Assembly: GCA_030671565.1 (NCBI GenBank)
Contig: DAOVIC010000018.1
Location: 1 to 15,874, forward strand
Source: Anaerohalosphaeraceae bacterium
Lineage (GTDB): Bacteria > Planctomycetota > Phycisphaerae > Sedimentisphaerales > Anaerohalosphaeraceae
Reading direction: 5' to 3'
Length of the DNA stretch: 15,874 nucleotides
Each line of letters begins with the position of its first letter. Position 1 is the stretch's first letter. The translations under genes were made by a program, and so were the position numbers. Below the pieces are notes generated by a model, which saw nothing but the letters and a program-made list of their open reading frames with translations, did no database searches and was not told where the DNA came from. Positions 7,875-13,975 of the stretch are shown one piece after another.

Positions 7875-8002
7875 GGCGCGAAAGTTTAGGGTAGCTCTAA
7901 TAATTGCTTTTGGGCGGCAAGTAGAAGATTTTTGCGCCCCGGCAAGGAAGACAAATCAGCCTTAGTTGAAGCTAAGGCGGCTTTTGTCTGACGCCGACCG
8001 GG
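7875..8002 (+). ncRNA. Candidate structured RNA: three-way junction plus long hairpin
   Basis: By hand pairing: P1 7875-7884 with 7929-7938 (10 bp, two G-U), enclosing P2 7886-7891 with 7895-7900 and P3 7904-7907 with 7917-7920. Directly after it comes a long hairpin: CCCGG near 7938-7942 with CCGGG at 7998-8002, AGACAAA 7949-7955 with TTTGTCT 7983-7989, and GCCTTAG 7959-7965 with CTAAGGC 7972-7978 around a 6-base loop. I do not recognise a known riboswitch core (no GEMM, TPP, cobalamin or hammerhead consensus). It could be the 3' end of the rhomboid transcript, a cis-regulator of the SH3 gene 177 bases downstream, or a free small RNA. Confidence 0.35.
7949..7989 (+). terminator. Possible terminator of the rhomboid gene
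   Basis: The inner stem GCCTTAG/CTAAGGC (7959-7965, 7972-7978) is followed by GGCTTTTGTCT, and the flanking AGACAAA/TTTGTCT repeats extend it to a 41-base structure about 90 bases after the rhomboid stop. The T-run is short (four T), so termination may be inefficient. This is the conservative reading of part of the structured region. Confidence 0.45.
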
Positions 8003-8070
8003 ATCAAAAAGATTCGCTTGTCCGACAAAATGAATTTTTAGAGGTTCCCTTTATTACCGCCAGAAGGTTA

Positions 8071-8104
8071 AGTTGTTGACAACTATTGACAGTACTGATA
8101 AGCT
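8071..8104 (+). promoter_or_regulatory. Weak promoter candidate with overlapping palindrome, upstream of the SH3-repeat gene
   Basis: A consensus -35 box TTGACA (8076-8081) lies inside the perfect palindrome AGTTGT-TG-ACAACT (8071-8084). At 17 bases the -10 position reads TAAGCT (8099-8104), only three matches. A second TTGACA at 8086-8091 has no good -10 partner. The palindrome over the -35 box would suit a repressor. No better promoter was found before the ATG at 8179. Confidence 0.3.
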
Positions 8105-8178
8105 TAGCACCTGAAAAGGCACGGCAGAAAACTCGTTCTGTGTCATAGTTCATAACAAAAAAAATAAGGAGAATTAAA

Positions 8179-9420
8179 ATGCTGTCCAGAAAAAACAGTC
8201 TTTTTGTCCTTGCCGTTATTATTCTTCTGACTTCTCTTTGCATAGCTCAAGAGCCAAAGTCGGTACCGGTAATTGAACCCACTGCTGTTGCCCAACAGGC
8301 AAAGGCCAATGCATTTCCGCATATCGCACTGGTAACCGGAGACAACGTCTACGTTCGCGCTGGCAACGGAACATCACATTACAAATGCGGTAAACTAAAC
8401 GCCGGACAAAAAGTAACCGTCGTAGGTTCGGAATACGGATGGTCAAAAATACTTCCACCGCAGGGAAGCTTTTCATGGATATCCAAAGACTTTGTGAAAC
8501 TCGAAGAAGGTAACGACAAAATAGGAACTGTAACCAATGACACCGTACGAGTATGGGCAGGCTCAAATGATTACGACCCTTTACGTTCTATAGGACTTCA
8601 GACAAAACTTAACAAGGGTGACATCGTTCAACGTATCGGCCCCGAAACAAGCGGGTACTACAAGATCGTTCCGCCGACAGGGGCATATCTGTGGATCAGT
8701 AACCAGTTCATAAAATACTTTGGACCGGTAACAAGGGCCCAGACCAAACCGAATCTCGAAGAAACGATTGGAAAAACTATTACCGAACCAGCCGTACCTT
8801 CTGTCGATAAAATGCAGGATCCAATATCCGCCAAAACTCAGACGAGTGCGGAGTTTAAAAGATTGAACCAATGCAGGGAGCTTGGAAAACTCATTGAAGT
8901 TGAAAGAAAAAAACCGGCAGAAAAACAAAATTTCAGTAAGATCAAGGTCTCGATCGAAGAAATCATAAAAGATCCCGAAGCCGGAAAAGCAAAGCTTTAT
9001 GCCGAGTACCTCTCAAATCTTGTCGGCCGTTTTGAGCTGGCTGTCATTGCCAAAGACGCATTGCTGAAACAGGATTATGAGCTTGCCGCTGCTACTGAAA
9101 AGATAAAAGAAAGACTCGCCGCAGAACTTAAAAACATACCCGTCGAGTCTCAGTTCACCGTAACCGGCACACTAAAATCATCACAGATATTTACCGCAGA
9201 TTCAGGAATACAAAGGTATTTGGTCGTTGGCGATACCGGAAAGGTGATCTGCTACGCGATCCCTTCCGATAATATTGCGGCAATTAATGTGAAAAAGTCC
9301 ATAAACAAAAAGGTAACTCTTGCCGGAGAAGTGATACAGAACCCATACAGCGCCATTACGCTGGTTAGCTTTAGCGAAATCAACCCACCAGAAGATATGC
9401 AGGAAAATACCCGTAAATAA
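8179..9420 (+). CDS. Secreted protein with two bacterial SH3-like repeats
   Basis: 413-residue exported protein of unknown function. Residues 1-23 are a signal peptide (RKN basic start, hydrophobic FVLAVIILLTSL core, likely cut after CIA). Two repeats of bacterial SH3 type follow, about 49-108 and 115-180; both contain a V-x-V-(R/W)-A-G start and a PP-x-G-x(2,3)-WIS-x2-F end (WISKDFVK and WISNQFIK). Such domains often bind peptidoglycan or other wall ligands in the periplasm, which is inference here. A Lys/Glu-rich helical middle (about 220-320) leads to a C-terminal beta-rich segment (325-402, starts FTVTGTLKSSQ) that could be an OB-like fold. No catalytic motif such as NlpC/P60 is present. 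The start is set by an ideal AAGGAG seven bases before the ATG. The porin gene follows 195 bases later on the same strand. Confidence 0.8.
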   Translation: MLSRKNSLFVLAVIILLTSLCIAQEPKSVPVIEPTAVAQQAKANAFPHIALVTGDNVYVRAGNGTSHYKCGKLNAGQKVTVVGSEYGWSKILPPQGSFSWISKDFVKLEEGNDKIGTVTNDTVRVWAGSNDYDPLRSIGLQTKLNKGDIVQRIGPETSGYYKIVPPTGAYLWISNQFIKYFGPVTRAQTKPNLEETIGKTITEPAVPSVDKMQDPISAKTQTSAEFKRLNQCRELGKLIEVERKKPAEKQNFSKIKVSIEEIIKDPEAGKAKLYAEYLSNLVGRFELAVIAKDALLKQDYELAAATEKIKERLAAELKNIPVESQFTVTGTLKSSQIFTADSGIQRYLVVGDTGKVICYAIPSDNIAAINVKKSINKKVTLAGEVIQNPYSAITLVSFSEINPPEDMQENTRK

Positions 9421-9465
9421 CAGATTTCAACCGACCCGCCCTCAGGTCCCATAAATACCCGTATG

Positions 9466-9504
9466 ACGGTGCGCAAACTGACCGTTATGCCAATTTGTTA
9501 ACGG
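9466..9504 (+). repeat. Two overlapping small inverted repeats before the porin gene
   Basis: ACGGT (9466-9470) can pair with ACCGT (9481-9485), and CCGTTA (9482-9487) can pair with TAACGG (9499-9504). The pairings share bases and exclude each other. No T-run follows, so neither is called a terminator. Stems of five and six base pairs can arise by chance. Confidence 0.25.
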
Positions 9505-9615
9505 CTGTATATGATCAGAAAGTGTCCAGCAAAATCGTACAAGTTTTCCGTCGCCAATTGCCGATAAACAGCAACAGCGTTAGCAGTAAATATCGTATTA
9601 TAAAGGGAAAATGGT

Positions 9616-10887
9616 ATGGAAAAGTATTTACGAAGTACACTAGTTAGGCTGACTGTGATTGCGGTGATCATCGGATTCTTTACCTCACCCGTCCGCGCCG
9701 ACGAGATACAGGAACTAAAAGCTCAACTGAAGCTGCTCCAGAATAGAATTGAACAGCTGGAAGCAAACCAGAAACAGCAAGACAAACAAATAGATGTCAA
9801 AGTTACGGAGGCACTGGAAACAAAGCAACTGGATGCTTTGCCCGACACGATTAAATGGCTCGATAGATTAAAGTTCAGCGGCGACTTCAGACTTCGCTAC
9901 GAACAGTTTGATTGGGAAGATGAAACGGATAATGCAAAGGGACGAAGCAGGGGGCGATACCGCTATAGGTTTAACATTGCAGCCGAAGTCAACGAAGAGG
10001 TAGATGTAAACTTACGTCTGGCAAGCGGCTCTGACGATCCTCGCTCAACAAACCAAAGCTTTGATGACGGCTTTACAAGCAAGGAAGTCTGGATCGATCG
10101 CGCTTACGCCGACTGGCACCCGCTATCAATGCCCGGCCTAAACGTATGGGGCGGTAAAATGCCCAATCCCTTCTACCAGGTCGCCAAGAGTCAGTTGATC
10201 TGGGACAACGACCTCAATCTGGAAGGTTTCGGCGCAAAGTACACCATAGCACTGAACAGCTCCGATGAGCTATTTCTAAACGGAGGGGGCTTCTGGGTAG
10301 AAGAGAATTCAGACGATGTCGACCAGTCCCTCTGGGGTGCACAGGCAGGAATAAAGCATCTATTTGCCGATCAGACTGTATTTACTTACGGTGCCAGCTA
10401 CTATGACTATGGCAATATTAAGGGCAACGGTGCCGTTGACTTCAATGATGAAGATAACTTTTTCGGAAACAGTTCAACCTCTGACAATAAATACGAATTC
10501 GATTATAACCTCATCGAAGCTTTCGGAGAGTACGCTTTCAAAATGTCCGATACGCCGATCTCAGTTTACAGCCGCTACGTAAATAACACCGCTGCCAAAT
10601 CACAGGACACCGGATACCTCATCGGATTCAAGTACAACAAAATCAAAGATCCGGGAACATGGGAGTTTGGTTACAATTATCGCGACGTCGAAGCAGATGC
10701 CGTACTCGGCGCTTTTACCGATTCGGATTTCGCCAGAGGCAATACCAACGGAAGAGGACATAAGTTCTCATACAAATATCAGCTTTCAAAAAACTGGCAA
10801 GCTGTTCTGACGTATTTCCAGGACAAGGCAGGCGTCAACAAAGAAGACGACAGAAAGCTCCAGGCTGACATGATATTTAAATTCTAA
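9616..10887 (+). CDS. Putative outer-membrane porin with N-terminal coiled coil
   Basis: 423-residue outer-membrane beta-barrel protein, probably a diffusion channel of the 'putative porin' (Porin_5-like) type. Residues 1-28 are a signal peptide ending PVRA. A short coiled coil follows (about 29-62, heptads with IQELKAQLKLLQNRIEQLEA), which in comparable porins trimerises or contacts the wall. From about residue 88 the chain alternates polar and aromatic residues in strands (LKFSGDFRLRYEQFDW, YRYRFNIAAEV, WEFGYNYRDV) with acidic, Asn/Gly-rich loops, and it ends MIFKF with the C-terminal Phe used for barrel insertion. The ATG at 9616 is preceded by AAGGGA at 9603-9608 at good spacing; an overlapping ATG at 9611 is in another frame. 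The gene is closed by the strong terminator at 10923. Substrate unknown. Confidence 0.85.
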   Translation: MEKYLRSTLVRLTVIAVIIGFFTSPVRADEIQELKAQLKLLQNRIEQLEANQKQQDKQIDVKVTEALETKQLDALPDTIKWLDRLKFSGDFRLRYEQFDWEDETDNAKGRSRGRYRYRFNIAAEVNEEVDVNLRLASGSDDPRSTNQSFDDGFTSKEVWIDRAYADWHPLSMPGLNVWGGKMPNPFYQVAKSQLIWDNDLNLEGFGAKYTIALNSSDELFLNGGGFWVEENSDDVDQSLWGAQAGIKHLFADQTVFTYGASYYDYGNIKGNGAVDFNDEDNFFGNSSTSDNKYEFDYNLIEAFGEYAFKMSDTPISVYSRYVNNTAAKSQDTGYLIGFKYNKIKDPGTWEFGYNYRDVEADAVLGAFTDSDFARGNTNGRGHKFSYKYQLSKNWQAVLTYFQDKAGVNKEDDRKLQADMIFKF

Positions 10888-10922
10888 AAGCCGGATCTTA
10901 AAACCAGCTTCGTCAAAAAAAT

Positions 10923-10962
10923 AAAAACAGGCCCGAAACTCATCAAGCGGGCCTGTTTTTTT
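10923..10962 (+). terminator. Strong rho-independent terminator after the porin gene
   Basis: AAAAACAGGCCCG (10923-10935) and CGGGCCTGTTTTT (10948-10960) are perfect complements around a 12-base loop, and the T-run continues to 10962. It lies 35 bases after the porin stop and separates the porin unit from the metal-efflux operon. The A-run before the stem also gives it a fair minus-strand form, but no minus-strand gene approaches it. Confidence 0.92.
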
Positions 10963-11028
10963 ATGAAAATTGTCAGCCGGCATACCCGTTTACACGAAAA
11001 ACAGCTATTATGATTCGTTGATGTTAAG

Positions 11029-11058
11029 TTGAGACCGGGTTATAACCGATTGTATTAT
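11029..11058 (+). promoter_or_regulatory. Putative promoter of the metal-efflux operon with internal palindrome
   Basis: TTGAGA (11029-11034) and TATTAT (11053-11058) are separated by 18 bases, five of six matches each. The spacer contains the perfect 10-bp palindrome GGTTATAACC (11038-11047). An overlapping alternative uses TTGATG (11018-11023) and TATAAC (11041-11046) at 17 bases. Start sites would fall near 11065 or 11053, before the chosen ATG at 11104. A dyad between the boxes and a slightly long spacer resemble MerR-family metal promoters, but the dyad sequence does not match CueR or CusR sites I know. Confidence 0.5.
11038..11047. promoter_or_regulatory. Palindromic operator candidate
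   Basis: GGTTATAACC is a perfect dyad lying between the -35 and -10 boxes of the efflux operon promoter and overlapping the alternative -10 box. A regulator bound here would directly control access of RNA polymerase. No regulator gene is in the window, so the partner is unknown. Confidence 0.35.
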
Positions 11059-11103
11059 AAGAAGTTGGACGAATCTGCTTATGACCGTTTATGGGGTGAA
11101 ATG

Positions 11104-12480
11104 ATGGGTATTCGGTCCCGAAAAGTTATGATATATCTCATAGCATCTGCTCTGATGCTTTCCGGCTGCACAATCAAAAAGCAAAATCCGCCTCCCGTTC
11201 GAAAATCTATCGAGGTTATTGCGACCCCAAAAGACCCTTCTCAAATCACTCAGTCCCCGCAAACTTCTCAGGAAGTATCAGACGACTCAAAACTAAGCGA
11301 TTACCTCGCCTACGCCGCACTGAAAAACCCCGGCCTTGAAGCTGCCTTCAACCAATGGAAAGCAGCACTCGAACAAACACTGCAAGTCACATCGCTTCCG
11401 GACCCAAAGTTCAATTACCGCTACTTCATCGAAGAGATAGAAACCAGGACGGGCCCGCAGCGGCAAAGCTTCGAACTTTCTCAGCAATTTCCATGGTTTG
11501 GAAAACTGCAGCTCCAGGGCAACATCGCAACTCAAAAAGCAAACGCCGCAAAGTCACGCTACCAAGCCGCAAAACTAAAACTCTTCTTCGAGGTCAAAGA
11601 CGCATACTATGAATACTACTATCTTGCCCGTTCCATCGCTATCACAAAAGAAAACATCGACCTGATGACCCACCTCGAAAGCGTCGTACAAAGCCGATTC
11701 AAAACCGACGTAGGCACTCACCCCGACGTCATCCGCGCACAGGTAGAACTCGGCAAACTGGAGAATACCTTAAATTCACTGCAGGACTTGCGAAACCCAC
11801 ATGCCGCCCGTCTAAACGCTGCCATGAATCGAGCCATAGATGCGACGATTCCCTGGCCCGAAAAGATCGAACTTCAAGACGTCACTATCGATGACAAAGA
11901 ATTGCTCGCTGCGCTCACTGCCGACAACCCGCTGCTAAAAGCACTCGACTTTGAAACCAATTCAAATCTACAGGGCATTGAGCTGGCGAAAAAAACATAC
12001 TACCCCGATGTCACTTTCGGCGTTGGAGTTATAGACACACGCAATTTGTCCACATCGAATCCCCCCAACGATAACGGCAGGGATCCCGTCATAGCTTCGG
12101 TATCGATAAACCTGCCTCTATGGAGCGAAAAAAACGACGCCTCTGTCCGCCAGGCAAAAGCCCGCTACCGTGTTGCCCGAAGAAACCGAAAACAAATGTC
12201 AAACTCACTAAGCTCACACTTAAAAATGTCCCTCTACAGTTTCCGCGATGCCGAACGCAAGATCGATCTCTACAAAAACGCGCTCCTGCCAAAAGCCGCC
12301 GAATCCCTAAAAGTAACAGAGTCAGGCTTTCGTGCAGGAAAAAGTACATTTACCGACCTCATAGACGCCCAGCGGATATACCTGGAATTTGCATTGGCAC
12401 ACGAACGAGCCCTCGCTGACAGACAGCAAAGTCTTGCAACTCTGGAAATGCTCTCTGCACGCAGCCTCGACTCTCGTTAA
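11104..12480 (+). CDS. cusC: Outer-membrane efflux lipoprotein, TolC/CusC family
   Basis: Outer-membrane channel of a tripartite metal pump, forming the exit duct for ions delivered by the adaptor and RND permease downstream. The mature start is a lipobox: MGIRSRKVMIYLIASALM followed by LSGC, with Cys22 as the lipidation site. The rest is rich in amphipathic helix typical of the periplasmic barrel of TolC-family proteins, in two halves (about 60-245 and 265-455); recognisable pieces are ALKNPGLEAAFNQWKA, the SFELSQQFPWFGK strand entry with its family Q-x-F-PWFGK, and FRAGKSTFTDLIDAQR near the end. At 458 residues the length is normal. An in-frame TTG at 11029 would extend it, but that codon is the -35 box of the promoter, and GGGGTG at 11093-11098 supports ATG 11104 (ATG 11101 is an alternative). 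The adaptor gene begins 18 bases after the stop. Metal specificity is inferred from the neighbours; the symbol is by analogy. Confidence 0.87.
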   Translation: MGIRSRKVMIYLIASALMLSGCTIKKQNPPPVRKSIEVIATPKDPSQITQSPQTSQEVSDDSKLSDYLAYAALKNPGLEAAFNQWKAALEQTLQVTSLPDPKFNYRYFIEEIETRTGPQRQSFELSQQFPWFGKLQLQGNIATQKANAAKSRYQAAKLKLFFEVKDAYYEYYYLARSIAITKENIDLMTHLESVVQSRFKTDVGTHPDVIRAQVELGKLENTLNSLQDLRNPHAARLNAAMNRAIDATIPWPEKIELQDVTIDDKELLAALTADNPLLKALDFETNSNLQGIELAKKTYYPDVTFGVGVIDTRNLSTSNPPNDNGRDPVIASVSINLPLWSEKNDASVRQAKARYRVARRNRKQMSNSLSSHLKMSLYSFRDAERKIDLYKNALLPKAAESLKVTESGFRAGKSTFTDLIDAQRIYLEFALAHERALADRQQSLATLEMLSARSLDSR

Positions 12481-12498
12481 CTGATACAGGAAAATAAA

Positions 12499-13974
12499 AT
12501 GACTGACAAAAGAAAACTCTTAGGCGCCGACTCTCTCTCAACTACTAAAATGATCCTCATGCTGATAGCTGCCTTTGTACTTGGCATTATCGCAAAGTGG
12601 ACCCTTACCGTACGGCAATCGGAACAACACCTCCATACTGAAAAACAGCAGCAGAAAAAACAGATATGGACATGCTCCATGCACCCCCAGATTCAAGAAA
12701 CCAAACCCGGACTCTGCCGAATATGCGGCATGAAACTGATCCCGCTTTACACCGACTTGACAGAAGGACCGACCGAACCAACACAGCTAACCGTAAGCGA
12801 AAACGCAAAGAAACTTATGAACATAGAAGTAGCTCCCGTCGAAAGAAAATTTGTCACCGTCTCCGTCAGGATGACAGGGAAAGTAGATTTCGACGAAACG
12901 AATCTCGCCTACATCACCGCCCGAATACCCGGACGCCTCGACCGACTGTACGTCGACTACACCGGCATCGGCGTAAAAGAAGGCGACCACATGGTCTACC
13001 TCTACAGCCCAGAACTCATCAGCGCACAGGAAGAACTTCTCCAGGCCATCACAGCCGAAAAGAACATGGAGCAAACAGAGCTCGATGTAATGCTGGAGAT
13101 GACAAGATCGACCATAAAAGCTGTCCGCGAAAAACTCAGACTCTGGGGGCTGAAAACAGAGCAGATCGCCGAAATAGAAAAATCCGGCAAGGTCTCCGAC
13201 CACATGACGATTTACGCACCGACAAGCGGGATCGTCATCCACAAAAACGCCTTCGAAGGAATGTACGTAGAAACCGGAACAAGAATTTACACCATTGCCG
13301 ACCTCTCAAAAGTCTGGATCAAACTCGACGCTTACGAATCCGACCTCCAATGGATTCGATACGGACAATCGGTCGAGTTTACAACCATCGCATGCCCCGG
13401 CCATATTTTCAAAGGCACCGTAAGTTTCATCGACCCTGTCCTCGACGAAAAAACACGAACAGTAAAAGTACGGCTAAACGTCCAAAACAAAGACGGAAAA
13501 CTAAAACCCGGCATGTTCGTAAAAGCCATAGTACACTCACAACTCGCCAAAGGCGGACACGTTATAGATACAGACCTCGCCGGAAAATGGATATGCCCAA
13601 TGCACCCCGGGATCGTAAAACCAGAGAAAGGCAAGTGCGACATATGCCAGATGCCTCTCGTCCGATCCGAATCGCTTGGCTTTGCAGGTGACGACCCAGA
13701 CAAGATCGAAAAACCGCTCGTGATCCCAGTCTCCGCAGCACTCGTCACCGGCAAAAGAGCAGTCGTATACGTCCAGCTTCCAGGCACCGAAAAACCAACT
13801 TTCCAAGGCAGAGAAATTTCACTCGGCCCCCGTGCAGGAGACTATTATATTGTCACAGAAGGACTAAAGGAAGGCGAGCTAGTTGTCGTAAAGGGCAATT
13901 TCAAAATCGATTCAAGTTTACAGATACAGGCAAAACCAAGCATGATGAATCCGCAAAAAACGAAAGACAACTAA
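12499..13974 (+). CDS. cusB: RND efflux periplasmic adaptor (CusB-like) with two metal-binding modules
   Basis: Membrane-fusion protein that links the RND permease to the outer-membrane channel and passes metal to the pump. 491 residues. A membrane anchor lies at about 18-36. A first heavy-metal-binding module (about 57-83) shows W57-T-C59-S-M61-H62-P63 and then C73-R-I-C76-G-M78. The adaptor core follows: barrel/lipoyl halves (TGKVDFDETN near 126-135 and YAPTSGIVIHKNAFEGMYV near 239-257), an alpha hairpin around 170-232, and the beta-barrel domain with TRTVKVRL at 319-326 and KLKPGMFV at 334-341. A second module of the same kind is inserted at about 364-388 (W364-I-C366-P-M368-H369-P370 and C380-D-I-C383-Q-M385). 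The membrane-proximal domain ends the protein (VVKGNF..D near 463-471). AGGA lies about eight bases before the ATG. The permease gene starts one base after the stop. Cu(I)/Ag(I) is the likeliest cargo because the modules are thiol/thioether rich. Confidence 0.92.
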   Translation: MTDKRKLLGADSLSTTKMILMLIAAFVLGIIAKWTLTVRQSEQHLHTEKQQQKKQIWTCSMHPQIQETKPGLCRICGMKLIPLYTDLTEGPTEPTQLTVSENAKKLMNIEVAPVERKFVTVSVRMTGKVDFDETNLAYITARIPGRLDRLYVDYTGIGVKEGDHMVYLYSPELISAQEELLQAITAEKNMEQTELDVMLEMTRSTIKAVREKLRLWGLKTEQIAEIEKSGKVSDHMTIYAPTSGIVIHKNAFEGMYVETGTRIYTIADLSKVWIKLDAYESDLQWIRYGQSVEFTTIACPGHIFKGTVSFIDPVLDEKTRTVKVRLNVQNKDGKLKPGMFVKAIVHSQLAKGGHVIDTDLAGKWICPMHPGIVKPEKGKCDICQMPLVRSESLGFAGDDPDKIEKPLVIPVSAALVTGKRAVVYVQLPGTEKPTFQGREISLGPRAGDYYIVTEGLKEGELVVVKGNFKIDSSLQIQAKPSMMNPQKTKDN

Positions 13975-13975
13975 C

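Larger units (their letters stand above)
7857..8178. other. Intergenic region rich in RNA secondary structure
   Basis: 322 bases between the rhomboid gene and the SH3-repeat gene, no open frame of note. The left part (7875-8002) can fold into a three-way junction followed by a long broken hairpin. The right part holds two palindromes sharing TTGT...GACAA (8018-8028 and 8071-8084), two TTGACA hexamers (8076-8081 and 8086-8091) and the strong AAGGAG ribosome-binding site of the next gene (8166-8171). Confidence 0.6.

Noticed and set aside
7857..8002. Known riboswitch classes or a hammerhead ribozyme in the structured gap
   Set aside because: No GEMM, TPP, cobalamin, fluoride or purine consensus and no CUGANGA/GAAA core in the required arrangement.
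11029..11103. TTG-initiated extension of the CusC-like lipoprotein
   Set aside because: It would place 25 charged residues before a clear lipoprotein signal peptide and overlaps the promoter boxes; the GGGGTG site favours the ATG at 11104.
12666..13691. Plus-strand open frame of 341 codons inside the adaptor gene
   Set aside because: Same strand but another frame of the CusB-like gene; product is very Arg/His-rich and has no recognisable motif.
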